From positions 186,001 to 250,000 of the forward strand of contig NZ_JBDUUH010000003.1 in assembly GCF_039939195.1 (NCBI RefSeq): 64,000 nt of DNA, read 5' to 3'. Shown here piece after piece: positions 1 through 9,006 of the stretch. The position numbers were made by a program, and so were the translations under genes. The notes under the pieces were generated by a model, which was given only the letters and a program-made list of their open reading frames with translations, searched no databases and was not told the origin of the DNA. Within the stretch, counting starts at the first letter, position 1; each line of letters opens with the position of its first letter. The stretch comes from Foliimonas ilicis (GTDB lineage Bacteria; Pseudomonadota; Alphaproteobacteria; Rhizobiales; Rhizobiaceae).

Positions 1-677
1 TTGCGCACGCCAAGCACTTTCTCCGGGCTGTTCTTCCAGATCCTTGCCTTGACCGTTGCGATATGGCCGGTTCCGGCGACGACCGAGACGCTGTTCCAGG
101 GTTCGCCGACGCAATAGCCGTCGATCCGGCCTGCAGCCAATGCGTCGGCCATGAAAGGCGGCGGCACGATGACGATTTCGATTTCGTGCGATGGATCGAT
201 GCCGCATGCCGCGAGCCAATAGCGCAACTCGTAACTGTGCCCTGAATGCGGATGGACGACCGCGAAGCGCAGCGGGTCACGCCCGGCCTGCGCTTGCTCG
301 CGGATCAAGGCGCCCAAGGCCTTGCCCGTTTGCGCCGGGTCCAGATCGGGCAGGGCGCCATGTGCCGCCATGCCCGCCCACACTTCATTCGAAACCGTCA
401 CGCAATTGCCTCCGAGACCGAGCGCGAAGGGCACGATTGTATCGGAGGCCAGCGGCGACAGGCCCAGATTGCAGGCAATCGGCATCGGTCCCAGCATATG
501 CGCCAGGTCGAAATGCCCGATGGCGATCCGGTCGCGGATATTGGCCCATGAGGTTTCGCGGTTCAGCGTCAGATCCACACTCTCACGCGCGGCAAAGCCC
601 ATCTCTTTGGTCGCGATAAGAACGGCGCTGTCAAAGAGCGGCATGAACCCGGCATTGATCTGGTGTTCGGCTTTCAT
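1..677 (-). CDS. nasS: NasS nitrate/nitrite sensor, NrtA-like (partial, C-terminus outside window)
   Basis: The reading frame opens at the ATG at 677 and runs off the left edge, so only about 225 residues are visible. The product resembles the periplasmic nitrate-binding proteins NrtA/CmpA (for example AGHFDLAHMLGPMPIAC-like and GYCVGEPWN-like blocks), but begins MKAEHQINAGFMPLFDSAVL with no signal peptide. A cytoplasmic NrtA-like protein directly after nasT is the NasS pattern: in the NasST systems NasS binds nitrate or nitrite and, when ligand-free, sequesters the antiterminator NasT. The start lies two bases after the nasT stop, so the genes are probably translationally coupled. Family and context are clear; the C-terminal half cannot be judged. 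Confidence 0.85.
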   Translation of the reverse strand, partial: MKAEHQINAGFMPLFDSAVLIATKEMGFAARESVDLTLNRETSWANIRDRIAIGHFDLAHMLGPMPIACNLGLSPLASDTIVPFALGLGGNCVTVSNEVWAGMAAHGALPDLDPAQTGKALGALIREQAQAGRDPLRFAVVHPHSGHSYELRYWLAACGIDPSHEIEIVIVPPPFMADALAAGRIDGYCVGEPWNSVSVVAGTGHIATVKARIWKNSPEKVLGVR

Positions 678-679
678 GC

Positions 680-1279
680 TCAATTCTCCCCCGGACCCAA
701 AAGATCTGCGGCAGTTACAAGGCTCTGCGCAATTTCGCTGATCTTGCGGTTCTGGTTCATCGCGGTCGTGCGCAAAAGCGTATAGGCGGCGTCTTCCGAC
801 AGACCGCGCGACTTCATCAGGATGCCCTTGGCGCGATCGATCACCTTGCGGTTCTCAAGCTCGCTTCTGGCTTCTTCCAGTTCTCTTGCCATGCGCGAAA
901 AGGCGTTGAAACGGCTGATTGCCATATCAAGAATGGGTTTGACGCGCTCCTGACGTAGCCCGTCTATGATGTAGGCCGAAACGCCCGCTTCGACGGCAGC
1001 CTCGATGGATGCCCGGTCCGACCTGTCGACGAACATGGCGATCGGTCGCTTCACGGCGCGGGTGAGCTGGAACATGTTTTCCAGCATGTCGCGGTTCGGG
1101 TTTTCGAGATCGATGAAGATGACGTCCGGTTCGATTTCCGCGATGCGCCGCGCGATGCCCGATACGTCGTGGACGATCGTCACGCGATCATGGCCCGCCT
1201 CGCGCAGACCCGCTTCTATGATGGAAGCGCGGATGCGGTTTTCGTCGATGACCAATATTGTGAGCGAAGTGGTGGGCAT
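680..1279 (-). CDS. nasT: NasT, ANTAR-domain response regulator/antiterminator
   Basis: A 199-residue protein with an N-terminal receiver-like domain (about residues 1-115, with ILVIDENRIRASI and VIFIDLENP strands) and a C-terminal ANTAR RNA-binding domain (about 130-190, containing VIDRAKGILMKSRGLSEDAAY). ANTAR proteins bind paired hairpins in leader RNAs and prevent termination; NasT does this for nitrate/nitrite assimilation operons under control of NasS, encoded just downstream. The ATG at 1279 is preferred; a longer frame begins at a TTG at 1312 and would add residues unlike the family. The target nas structural operon is not in this window. Confidence 0.9.
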   Translation of the reverse strand: MPTTSLTILVIDENRIRASIIEAGLREAGHDRVTIVHDVSGIARRIAEIEPDVIFIDLENPNRDMLENMFQLTRAVKRPIAMFVDRSDRASIEAAVEAGVSAYIIDGLRQERVKPILDMAISRFNAFSRMARELEEARSELENRKVIDRAKGILMKSRGLSEDAAYTLLRTTAMNQNRKISEIAQSLVTAADLLGPGEN

Positions 1280-2083
1280 AGGCCATTCTGCCGTACGAAC
1301 CGCATTGTGCAATGCGGCAAGATCTCTCTATGGCATGGTCGAAATTTCCCGACAATGCCGGTGGTCAAGTTTCCTCATCGCCACGCTCGCAATTGCGTCT
1401 GGCCATTGTCAAAGAACAGGGAAGCGGGGCGCCTGGCCGTGCCTTCCTAATAGTTTGTATACGTGGCGCGACGTCCGCACCCCGCCGGTGTCTGCTATCC
1501 GGTCGGTCGGGCACAATGTCTCCTGCATTCAATAGTGCAGGCAAACATCGCGGTTTCTCCGCACGCTTTGGGATGTTTCATCGGCGGGGTTTGTCACTTC
1601 CCACCACGAACGCATCTTCGGCGCGCCGACCTGTCGGATGCCCTCGGGTCCACCAGCTATCGCTGTTGGCGGGAGGTCATCGCTGTCTGAACCGATACCC
1701 CGTGCGCACAGGCTTCCCGCCCAGACAGTGGGGGAATGATAGGAGCGTGGAAAAGGGGATGAATAAAAAACATGAAATTGAAGGCTTTTATCCACGTGGT
1801 CAGCGTGATTGCTGTGCCTCCTTCGAGGCTCACTGCGTTTCGGCCCTTCGCTATCGCTCCGGGCGTTCGTTATTCGAAAAGCCAAATCGTTGGCTTTTCG
1901 TCCGCTGCGCGGATCACTCCTCACTCTCAGGATGAGGGAGGTGGAGCTGATGACTGATTATAGAATAGCGACTCCCGGGCGTTTGGCAAGTAGGGTAGAT
2001 GCAAAGCACCCATCCAAAAAAACACATATATTCCAATCTGATAGGTCGATAATCCTCAAGCGGAATGTTGGAGGGTTACAGAC
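1280..2083. other. 800-bp gene-free region between nasT and hugZ
   Basis: No open frame here looks like a real protein; short frames are low-complexity and Arg/Ser-rich. It must hold the divergent promoters of nasT and hugZ. A hairpin-rich repeat lies at 1817-1941, a short inverted repeat at about 1521-1540 (CCTGCA...TGCAGG), and a good ribosome-binding site (GGAGGG near 2070) precedes hugZ. I saw no clear Irr or Fur box, although hugZ genes are often iron-regulated. Confidence 0.6.
1817..1941. repeat. palindromic intergenic repeat with internal hairpin
   Basis: The element begins CCTCCTTCGAGGCT and ends CTCAGGATGAGGGAGG, which are imperfect inverted copies. Inside it, 1875-1885 and 1890-1900 form a perfect 11-bp stem (CGAAAAGCCAA / TTGGCTTTTCG) around a four-base loop. 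Short elements with the CTCAGGATGAG end are common between genes in Brucella and Ochrobactrum; that attribution is from memory and not checked. Confidence 0.5.
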
Positions 2084-2839
2084 ATGTTGAACGACTTGAA
2101 CCGCGCAATCACACCGAGGGGTCTGCCTATAGATGAAGAGGCAGGAATACCGTTCGCTGCGCTGAAAGTCGCGCGAGAGCTGCTGCACACGGCATCGATC
2201 GTTTCGCTTTCGACGCTGGACCCGGTGAGCGCGTATCCCTATGGCACGCTTACGAATCTTGCCCTGGAGCCGGACGGTTCGCCGTTTTTCTTTGTGGCAA
2301 GACTTGCATTGCATGCACGAAATATCGAGGCAGACAATCGCATCTCATTGACGCTAACCGGTCGGGAGCACGGAGATGTTCTTGTGCGTCCGCGGCTGAC
2401 GCTGGTTGGAAAAGCAATCCTCGCGACGCGGGATGAATGGGAAAGAATGGAGCGCCGCTATTTGGCCCGTTATCCAAAGGCGAAGATCTACCTCAGTCTT
2501 CCAGACGCACAGTTCTATAGACTTGAGACCGAGGATTTGCAGCTTAATGGCGGACCGGCCCGCAATGTCACAACCGATGTGACATCGGAAACATTGAAGA
2601 TCGATCTAACCGGCGCCGACGCTTTGCTGGCGGCCGAACAGGACGAGATCGAGAGGATAAACTCTATTCCCGATGAAGCATCGCGCATCGCCGCTGTTGC
2701 GGGCGCGAAGCAGGATCGCTGGAGAGTGACGGGCATCGACCCCGAAGGCATTCATTTTTCCGGCCCCAAAGCGTCCGCCCGCCTTTGGTTTCCTTCACGT
2801 GTCCTGACCGTGGATGCGCTTAGAGAAAGGCTGAGTTAG
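2084..2839 (+). CDS. hugZ: HugZ-family heme utilization protein
   Basis: A 251-residue protein with an N-terminal pyridoxamine-phosphate-oxidase-like split barrel (about residues 20-165, including SIVSLSTLDPVSAYPYGTL and RISLTLTGREHGDVL) and a C-terminal DUF2470 domain (about 175-250, with AAVAGAKQDRWRVTGIDPEG). This is the HugZ architecture: members bind heme, some degrade it, and they help use heme as an iron source in the cytoplasm. The ATG at 2084 follows a GGAGGG site at good spacing. It stands alone between the nasT intergenic region and a convergent operon, 17 bases from the next stop codon. Confidence 0.85.
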   Translation: MLNDLNRAITPRGLPIDEEAGIPFAALKVARELLHTASIVSLSTLDPVSAYPYGTLTNLALEPDGSPFFFVARLALHARNIEADNRISLTLTGREHGDVLVRPRLTLVGKAILATRDEWERMERRYLARYPKAKIYLSLPDAQFYRLETEDLQLNGGPARNVTTDVTSETLKIDLTGADALLAAEQDEIERINSIPDEASRIAAVAGAKQDRWRVTGIDPEGIHFSGPKASARLWFPSRVLTVDALRERLS

Positions 2840-2856
2840 AAACGGGTGTGTTCACC

Positions 2857-3708
2857 CTAGTCGCTTTCGACGATCACGATCTCGCAGGTGACGCAGACGG
2901 TGTTTACGCCGCAGGTGATTTGGCCTTCGAAGATTTTTTCGTGCTTGTCGACAATGGCGATATCCAGACGGCTGACGGGCGCGCCGTCTGTTGTTTCCAG
3001 GGTTCCGTTTCGGATGAACAGTTCCGAGGCGGTTGAGGCCATGTATTGACCGTCGACGAAATCGCAGCCGACGAGGCTGCCAATGCCGTGAATCGTCGCC
3101 TTCTCGATGCCGTGTTCGGCAGCGGTGCGTTCAAGTGCTGAGTGGATTTCCTCATTGGGTTTCACACGGCAGAGAACGGCGCGGCGTCCTTCGGCAGGGG
3201 TACCGGCCAGAGGTACGGGCGTGAAAAGCCGGAAATTCGTTTCGCTGTCTTCGAGCTGGTCGAGGATTGCGCCTGAAAGCGCGATGACTTCACCTTCGAC
3301 CGTTTCCGCGAATTGCGCGTCATGCGGCATGATGTGTCCGGCGCCGCGGAAGCCATCGGCATGGCGCCAGATTCCGTGGCAGTGCAGGAAGGTCTCGCCG
3401 TCGCGGCGGCCAAAAGAAAGGGTTATGCCTTCGATTTCGGCGCGGCCTTCAGGGGCATGCGTGTCGCTGTACCAGGCGGCGTGAACGCCGTCGTCGCTAT
3501 CTGCCGGGATGACATAGACCAGTGGCTCCAAAGCACCGCGCGGGATTTCAACGACCGCGCTTTCGATGCCGTGTTCGGCGAAAACTTCGGTGATCGACGC
3601 CAACACGCTTACGCCGGGGCGGAAGGACAGCCGCAGCTTGCGGGCGGTGCAGGGCAGGGCCAGAACGCGCGGTTCAAGAGCCTCGCCAAGATGCTGAATG
3701 GATCTCAT
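2857..3708 (-). CDS. tandem PPC (DUF296) domain protein
   Basis: A 283-residue protein made of two PPC/DUF296 domains, about residues 5-140 and 150-283. The first carries a FLHCHGIW block with the paired histidines typical of metal-binding PPC proteins; the second has ATIHGIGSLVGCDF. Single PPC domains occur in archaeal and bacterial trimeric zinc proteins and in plant AT-hook proteins; their biochemical role is poorly known. It is the last gene of a long catabolic operon and starts two bases after the SDR stop, so it is probably co-translated. I cannot assign a function; a small-molecule or acyl-CoA-related role is only inferred from context. Confidence 0.75.
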   Translation of the reverse strand: MRSIQHLGEALEPRVLALPCTARKLRLSFRPGVSVLASITEVFAEHGIESAVVEIPRGALEPLVYVIPADSDDGVHAAWYSDTHAPEGRAEIEGITLSFGRRDGETFLHCHGIWRHADGFRGAGHIMPHDAQFAETVEGEVIALSGAILDQLEDSETNFRLFTPVPLAGTPAEGRRAVLCRVKPNEEIHSALERTAAEHGIEKATIHGIGSLVGCDFVDGQYMASTASELFIRNGTLETTDGAPVSRLDIAIVDKHEKIFEGQITCGVNTVCVTCEIVIVESD

Positions 3709-3710
3709 CG

Positions 3711-4469
3711 TCAGACCCGCGCGGACAGGCCGGAGGTGACGAAACCGCCATCGACGGCGATGACCTGGCCGTTGATGTAGCTGGCTTCGTCCGACACCAG
3801 AAATGCGACCGTCGATGCGATTTCGCGCGCCGTGCCATAGCGCCGTTGCGGGATGCGTTCATGCCATTGGGCGCGCACGTCATCCGTGTGGACGGCGCGC
3901 GACAATGGCGTATCGACAGCGCCGGGTGCTACCGCGTTGACGCGGATGTTCTGCTGGCCAAGCTCCGTCGCGAGAATCGCGGTCAGCATATTGACCGCGC
4001 CCTTGGATGAGCCATAGGCGCTGCGGCCCTTGTTGCCGATCATACCCGAAACGGAGGAAATGTTGACGATTGCGCCGGGCGTTTTTGTGGCGATCCAGTG
4101 GCGGGCCGCAGCGCGCGCAACGATGAACGTGCCGGTGAGATTGATGTCCACGATGCGGCGGAATTCTTCGACGCTGGTATCGACCGCAGGCTTGTCCATG
4201 CCGATACCGGCCGAGTTGACGATCGCGGCCAGATTGCCGCTTGCTGCAATGTCGGCAATTGCCGCATCGATTTCAGCTTCGTCCGTGACGCTGCAGGCAA
4301 TGCCGTGGGTTCCGTCAATGCCAACCTCCTTGCAGGCGTCGGCCAGCGCATCGGTGTTGCGGTCCAGCAGATACACAGTCCAGCCTTGCTCTTTGAGAAC
4401 GACAGCCGTTTCCAGACCTATGCCAGAAGCGCCGCCGGTGATGACGGCGCATTTGTTCTTATCACTCAT
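3711..4469 (-). CDS. SDR-family oxidoreductase
   Basis: A classical short-chain dehydrogenase of 252 residues: cofactor motif TGGASGIG near residues 11-18, NSAGIG (NNAG variant) near 90, catalytic Ser in NISSVSG, YGSSK (Tyr-x-x-x-Lys) near 155, and a C-terminal GQVIAVDGG. It should interconvert a hydroxyl and a carbonyl with NAD(P)H. It lies 13 bases after the acyl-CoA synthetase gene; a hydroxyacyl-CoA or hydroxy-acid substrate is inferred from the operon, not from sequence. Confidence 0.88.
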   Translation of the reverse strand: MSDKNKCAVITGGASGIGLETAVVLKEQGWTVYLLDRNTDALADACKEVGIDGTHGIACSVTDEAEIDAAIADIAASGNLAAIVNSAGIGMDKPAVDTSVEEFRRIVDINLTGTFIVARAAARHWIATKTPGAIVNISSVSGMIGNKGRSAYGSSKGAVNMLTAILATELGQQNIRVNAVAPGAVDTPLSRAVHTDDVRAQWHERIPQRRYGTAREIASTVAFLVSDEASYINGQVIAVDGGFVTSGLSARV

Positions 4470-4482
4470 GGGGCACTCCAGT

Positions 4483-6114
4483 TCAGGCGCTGATTTTTTC
4501 GGAAGCGTCGGTGAGTTCGCCGCGCCGTTCGAGTTCCTCGCGGATCAGCTTCTTGGCGATCTTGCCGTAGGCAGATTTCGGCATCTCGTTCCAGAAGACG
4601 AATTTCTTGGGCAGCTTGTAGCGGGAGACTTTCCCGTCGAGCCATGCGCGCAACTCGTTGCCATCGGCTTTCGCGCCGGGGCGCAGCACGCAGACGGCGA
4701 TGCCGATCTCGCCCCAGACAGGATCCGGCACGCCGACGATGGCGACTTCGCTGACATCCGAATGGGTCAGAAGCTTTTCCTCGATCTCACGGGGATAGAC
4801 GTTCGAGCCGCCGGAAATATACATGTCGGAGGCGCGCCCGGTGATGTAGAGGAAGCCCTGTTCATCGACATGGCCAAGGTCGCCTGTGCGGAACCATCCG
4901 TTGCGGAACGATTTCGCATTGGCCTCCGGGTTTTTGTAGTAGCCGGCAAAAACTGCCGGTCCTATCGCGCAGATTTCGCCGGTTTCGCCTGTGCCGAGCT
5001 CCTCGCCATTGTCGTTTTGAATCTGCACCTGCATGCCGGTGCGCTCGAAGCCGCATGTGCCGATGCGCGCTTCCGGGCCGTCTTCGAGGCTGTGATAGAC
5101 GGGCGGCAGAACGGTGATCGCGCCGGTGACTTCGCCAAGCCCGAAATACTGCACCAGCACGGCACCGAGTTTTTGCAGCGCATTCTTCTGGTCCGCACGA
5201 TACATCGGCGCGCCAGCATAGATGACGTAGCGGAGCGAGGAATGGTCGTAACGATCTACCGCCGGGTCTTCGACCAGCATCTTCACGATGGTCGGAACGG
5301 TGAACAGGTTCGTCACCTTCCACTCCTCGACCAGCGACCAGAGCTTGTTTATGTCGAGCTTGTCGGACGGCATCAGTATGGTGGTTACGCCATGCGCGAC
5401 CTGACAGAGCTGGTGAACGCCCGCGCCATGCGACAGCGGCGCGACGACGATGGAGCGGTCCTTCTGCGTCGTGCTTGGGAAGAGGTCGCAATGGTGATTG
5501 TTGATGACGAAGGCCATCTGGCCGTGGGTGAGAACGGCGGCCTTGGGACGGCCGGTCGTGCCCGATGTGTAGAAGTACCAGCACGGATCGTCGCGATCGA
5601 CGGGTTCGGATTTGACGATTTTGCCAAGATTGCGCGCGACGATCTGGTCGTAATCTTCGCCGATTTCGGACACGCCGATCGAGATGCAATTGGCGATGGA
5701 CGGATTGGCGGCCCTGGACGTATCCGCATGGCCGGGGAACGCTGCCTGGCAAATCATCAGCGTCGCGCCGCTGGAGGCGGCCAGGTATGAAACCTCGTCC
5801 GGTGTCTGGCGGAAATTGGTCGGGACCCAGACAGCGCCGACGCGGAAAGCGGCGAACATGGATTCGAACATCTGGTTGCAGTTTGACGACTGGACCAGAA
5901 TGCGGTCGCCTTTCCTGACGCCGAATTCGTGGATCAGCGCATATGCCATGGCATTGACGCGGGCTTCCATCTCGCTCCAGCGCCATTGACGGTCGCCCCA
6001 TACGAGCGCGGCTTCATCGGCGTTGCGGCGGGCGGCCTGCGTCAGAAAATTGGAAAGGTTCATGACGCGCGTGGAGCAGGGCGCTACACCGCCATCAGGA
6101 TCGGCCTGGTTCAT
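4483..6114 (-). CDS. AMP-dependent acyl-CoA synthetase
   Basis: A 543-residue member of the ANL superfamily. The AMP-binding P-loop is YTSGTTGRPKAAVLTHG; the usual YGxTE motif appears as YFGLGEVTG; the hinge region reads TGDLGHVDEQGFLYITGR; and the C-terminal catalytic lysine lies in KSAYGKIAKK. The enzyme should activate a carboxylic acid to its CoA thioester. Its start at 6114 overlaps the thiolase stop (ATGA), although an internal ATG at 6063 before a SNFLTQAARR-like family N-terminus is also possible. With the thiolase and two SDRs it suggests a CoA-linked degradation route; the acid is unknown. Confidence 0.88.
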   Translation of the reverse strand: MNQADPDGGVAPCSTRVMNLSNFLTQAARRNADEAALVWGDRQWRWSEMEARVNAMAYALIHEFGVRKGDRILVQSSNCNQMFESMFAAFRVGAVWVPTNFRQTPDEVSYLAASSGATLMICQAAFPGHADTSRAANPSIANCISIGVSEIGEDYDQIVARNLGKIVKSEPVDRDDPCWYFYTSGTTGRPKAAVLTHGQMAFVINNHHCDLFPSTTQKDRSIVVAPLSHGAGVHQLCQVAHGVTTILMPSDKLDINKLWSLVEEWKVTNLFTVPTIVKMLVEDPAVDRYDHSSLRYVIYAGAPMYRADQKNALQKLGAVLVQYFGLGEVTGAITVLPPVYHSLEDGPEARIGTCGFERTGMQVQIQNDNGEELGTGETGEICAIGPAVFAGYYKNPEANAKSFRNGWFRTGDLGHVDEQGFLYITGRASDMYISGGSNVYPREIEEKLLTHSDVSEVAIVGVPDPVWGEIGIAVCVLRPGAKADGNELRAWLDGKVSRYKLPKKFVFWNEMPKSAYGKIAKKLIREELERRGELTDASEKISA

Positions 6115-7280
6115 TTCACGCGCTCCATGATCGAAACGTAGTTGGCGACGGCAGCGCCGCCCATGTTGAAGACGCCGGCCAGATTGGGGTTTGAAAGCTG
6201 CATGTCGCCCGCTTCGCCCATGAGCTGCATGGCCGAGATGACGTGCATGGAAACGCCCGTCGCGCCGATGGGATGGCCCTTGGATTTGAGGCCACCGGAC
6301 GGATTGACCGGAAGACGTCCGGTCTTCGCCGTGGTGCCGTCGCGCACGACGCGGTAGCCTTCGCCCTGCGCGGCCAGACCCATTGCCTCGTATTCGATCA
6401 TTTCGGCGATGGTGAAGCAGTCATGGGTTTCGACGAATGAGAGATCGTCGAGCGTGACACCGGCGTCCGCCAGAGCGCCCTGCCATGCGCGGCGCGGGCC
6501 GTCGAAGGCGATCATATCGCGGCGGCTCAGCGCAAATACGTCGTTGACGTGCTTGCGGGCGCGAAAGCCGATGGCGCGCTGGAGGGTGGCTGCCGTTTCC
6601 TCACCGGCCAGAACGAGCGCGGCTGCGCCATCGGAAACGAGCGAGCAATCCGTGCGGCGCAACGGTGGCGCGACGAGCGGGTTTTTCTCTGAAACCGTGT
6701 TGCAAAAATCGAAGCCGAAATCCTTGCGCATATGGGCGAAAGGATTTGCCATGCCGTTCGAATGGTTCTTCGCTGCGATCATGGCGAGTTCCTCGGAACG
6801 GTCGCCATAGCGCTGGAAATAATGCTGGGCGATGCGGCCGAACACGCCTGCGAAACCGCCTTCGACTTCCGCTTCTTCCTTGCGGTAGCTGCCGCCCAGA
6901 AGAATGTCGCTGACCTGAGCGGTCGAGACGGCCGTCATCTTTTCGGCACCGACCACAAGCGCGATCTTGCCGCGACCGGACTCGATGAAATCCATTGCCG
7001 TGTAGATGGCGGCGGAGCCGGTGGAGCAGGCGTTTTCCAGTCGAACCGACGGGACGTTGGCCAGATCGGGATTGCCCATGCCGACGAGTGCTGCCTGGAA
7101 TTCCTGCTTGGAAAAGCCGCCATTCATGACGCCGACGAACACGCCATCGACATCGCTTGCCTCGACGCCCGCATGGGTCAGCGCCGGGCCGCTGACTGCG
7201 GCCATCAGTGCTTCGGTATCGGGATATTCGGTCTTGCCGAACTGGGAGTGCGCCCAACCAACAATCTGTGCTTTCGTCAT
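6111..7280 (-). CDS. SCP2-type thiolase family protein
   Basis: A 389-residue thiolase-fold protein. The nucleophilic cysteine is in ENACSTGSAAIY (about residue 87). The C-terminal half has HDCFTIAEMIEYEAMGLA and GHPIGATG with the catalytic His. The second catalytic Cys of classical thiolases is replaced by NMGGAAVANYVSI, which together with HDCF marks the SCP-x/SCP2-like thiolase branch. Such enzymes cleave 3-oxoacyl-CoA, often of branched or bulky side chains. The start overlaps the IclR stop (ATGA), and its stop overlaps the acyl-CoA synthetase start. Confidence 0.87.
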   Translation of the reverse strand: MTKAQIVGWAHSQFGKTEYPDTEALMAAVSGPALTHAGVEASDVDGVFVGVMNGGFSKQEFQAALVGMGNPDLANVPSVRLENACSTGSAAIYTAMDFIESGRGKIALVVGAEKMTAVSTAQVSDILLGGSYRKEEAEVEGGFAGVFGRIAQHYFQRYGDRSEELAMIAAKNHSNGMANPFAHMRKDFGFDFCNTVSEKNPLVAPPLRRTDCSLVSDGAAALVLAGEETAATLQRAIGFRARKHVNDVFALSRRDMIAFDGPRRAWQGALADAGVTLDDLSFVETHDCFTIAEMIEYEAMGLAAQGEGYRVVRDGTTAKTGRLPVNPSGGLKSKGHPIGATGVSMHVISAMQLMGEAGDMQLSNPNLAGVFNMGGAAVANYVSIMERVK

Positions 7281-8134
7281 TTTGGAAGTCTCCTTGTATT
7301 CGATCGCGACGGGGTGGCCGTGTCGGTCGTTTTCTGGGCGAACATGTCTGCGAGCTTGGCTTCCACTTTGACGGCTTCTTCGCGTAGGATCGCTGCGAGT
7401 TCGGCCTGTCGCGGCTCCTGCATGCGGCTGTCGATGGCGGCGATGCTAAGCGCGCCTGCAAGGGTTCCATCGGCGTGTTTCACGACGATGCCCATGCCCC
7501 AGGAATTGGCGTAGATCAGGCCGGGATTGAAGGAGTAGCCGCGTGCGCGGGTTTCAGCGACTTCGCGGCGAAGCTGGTCGGGGAGGAGCCGGGGGAAGTG
7601 CTCTTTGAGGATCGGTGCATTGCGCTCCAGCACGATTTCGATCTCATCGTCGGGGAGCGAAGCCAGCATGGCAAGCGAACCGGCCCCGACGCCGAGCGGA
7701 TGCTCAAAACCCGCCTGAAGTGCATGGGTGCGGATCGGATAGGTGCCCTCCTCGCGATGCAGGCAGATCGAATGCGTGTCGCGGCGAATGGAAAGAAAGC
7801 TCGAATCTTCCGTCTTGCGGGAGATGCGGATCAGGCTTTCCATCGACATCTGGAGAAGGCCGAAACGCGACGAGGCGAGCGAACCCAGCACATAGGCTTC
7901 TTCGCCGATATAGTAGCGGCGCTCGACCGGGTCCTGCTCGACAAAGCCCGCCCGTATCAGCGCCAGCAGAAGACGCCTCGTCGTCGGCTTGTTGAAGCCG
8001 CCTTCCTCGACGATTTCGTTCAGCGGCATACCGCGTGCGGCCTGACGTCCAACCAGCGACAGAAGCTTCAGCGCGCGGTCGACGCTTTGCGAACCGGTCA
8101 AGTCTTTCTCGGGAGGAGGCGCCTTGGCGACCAT
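7277..8134 (-). CDS. IclR-family transcriptional regulator
   Basis: A 285-residue regulator: N-terminal winged helix (about residues 12-75, with SQSVDRALKLLSLV and FNKPTTRRLLLALI) followed by the IclR effector-binding GAF-like domain ending in GALSIAAI. The ATG at 8134 is chosen because it overlaps the upstream SDR stop as ATGA; a longer frame to 8248 is only the SDR read out of frame. It lies in the middle of the operon, between transport/SDR and thiolase genes, so it probably senses the imported compound or its CoA ester and controls the same transcript. Confidence 0.88.
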   Translation of the reverse strand: MVAKAPPPEKDLTGSQSVDRALKLLSLVGRQAARGMPLNEIVEEGGFNKPTTRRLLLALIRAGFVEQDPVERRYYIGEEAYVLGSLASSRFGLLQMSMESLIRISRKTEDSSFLSIRRDTHSICLHREEGTYPIRTHALQAGFEHPLGVGAGSLAMLASLPDDEIEIVLERNAPILKEHFPRLLPDQLRREVAETRARGYSFNPGLIYANSWGMGIVVKHADGTLAGALSIAAIDSRMQEPRQAELAAILREEAVKVEAKLADMFAQKTTDTATPSRSNTRRLPK

Positions 8135-8988
8135 CAGCGCGGACCCATGACCGTGCAGCTTTGACCGCCATCGACGGGCAGGCAGACGCCGGTGATGAAT
8201 TTCGCCTCGTCGGACGCCAGAAAGAGCGCGGCATAGGCGATGTCCCATGCGTCGCCCATCTTGCCGCCGGGAATGGCGGAGTTGCGTGCTGCGACCATCT
8301 CATCGACAGAGGCGTATTGCGAGGAAATCTGCTTGTAGATCAAGGGCGTGTCGATCATGCCGGGCACCACGCAATTGGCGCGAATGCCCTGTTTTGCGTA
8401 CTGAACCGCAATTGCGACAGTTGCCTGATTGACCGCTGCCTTGGTCGCGTAATAGGCGAAATAGGGATAGCCGGTCCAGCGAATGCCTGCCAGCGAGGAA
8501 ATGTTGACGATTGCGCCGCCGCCGGCCTCGATCATATGCGGGATGACGGCCTTCGACGTGCGGTAGACGGAGCCGAGATTGAGATCGACGGAGAGCTGGA
8601 ACTGCTCTTCGCTCAGCTCCGTCGGGCCGCCCATATGGGTCACGCCGACATTGTTATGAAGGATCGAAATCGCGCCGAATTCATCGATGGATCGGGCAAC
8701 GGCAGCCTCGATGGAGGCAAAGTTGGTGGCATCGGCGGCAATTGAAATTGCGCTTCCGCCTTCACTGGAAATGATTTCCGCAGTTTCATTGGCGGCATCT
8801 TCGCTAAGGTCGATGCAGACCACGGAAGCGCCTTCGCGGGCGTAAAGCACCGCAGCCGCCTTGCCATTGCCCCAGCCCGGACCTGACGATCCGGCTCCGA
8901 AGACAATCGCTGATTTTCCTTTTAGACGGTCGGGCACTTTCACCTCGAAAAATTCAGGAAGCGCCGCCGCGCCCTGGCGCGACGGCAT
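8134..8988 (-). CDS. SDR-family oxidoreductase
   Basis: A 284-residue short-chain dehydrogenase. The cofactor site FGAGSSGPGWGNG (about 30-43) is longer than the usual TGxxxGxG; other motifs are HNNVG, NISSLAG and YYATK (Tyr-x-x-x-Lys), with LPVDGGQS near the C-terminus. The ATG at 8988 has only a weak ribosome site, and a GTG about 15 codons inside is an alternative. It lies between the TRAP binding protein and the IclR gene and is probably the first oxidation or reduction step on the imported substrate (inference). Confidence 0.85.
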   Translation of the reverse strand: MPSRQGAAALPEFFEVKVPDRLKGKSAIVFGAGSSGPGWGNGKAAAVLYAREGASVVCIDLSEDAANETAEIISSEGGSAISIAADATNFASIEAAVARSIDEFGAISILHNNVGVTHMGGPTELSEEQFQLSVDLNLGSVYRTSKAVIPHMIEAGGGAIVNISSLAGIRWTGYPYFAYYATKAAVNQATVAIAVQYAKQGIRANCVVPGMIDTPLIYKQISSQYASVDEMVAARNSAIPGGKMGDAWDIAYAALFLASDEAKFITGVCLPVDGGQSCTVMGPR

Positions 8989-9006
8989 GTGTTCAAGGAA
9001 AAGCGA

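Noticed and set aside
1970..2083. Iron-responsive Irr or Fur box upstream of hugZ
   Set aside because: Expected from biology, but I could not find a convincing palindromic box in this region.
4030..5790. 586-codon open frame on the plus strand opposite the acyl-CoA synthetase
   Set aside because: It is antisense to a gene with full ANL motifs, has low-complexity Ala/Arg/Asp/Phe composition, and resembles no family. It is a by-product of high GC content.
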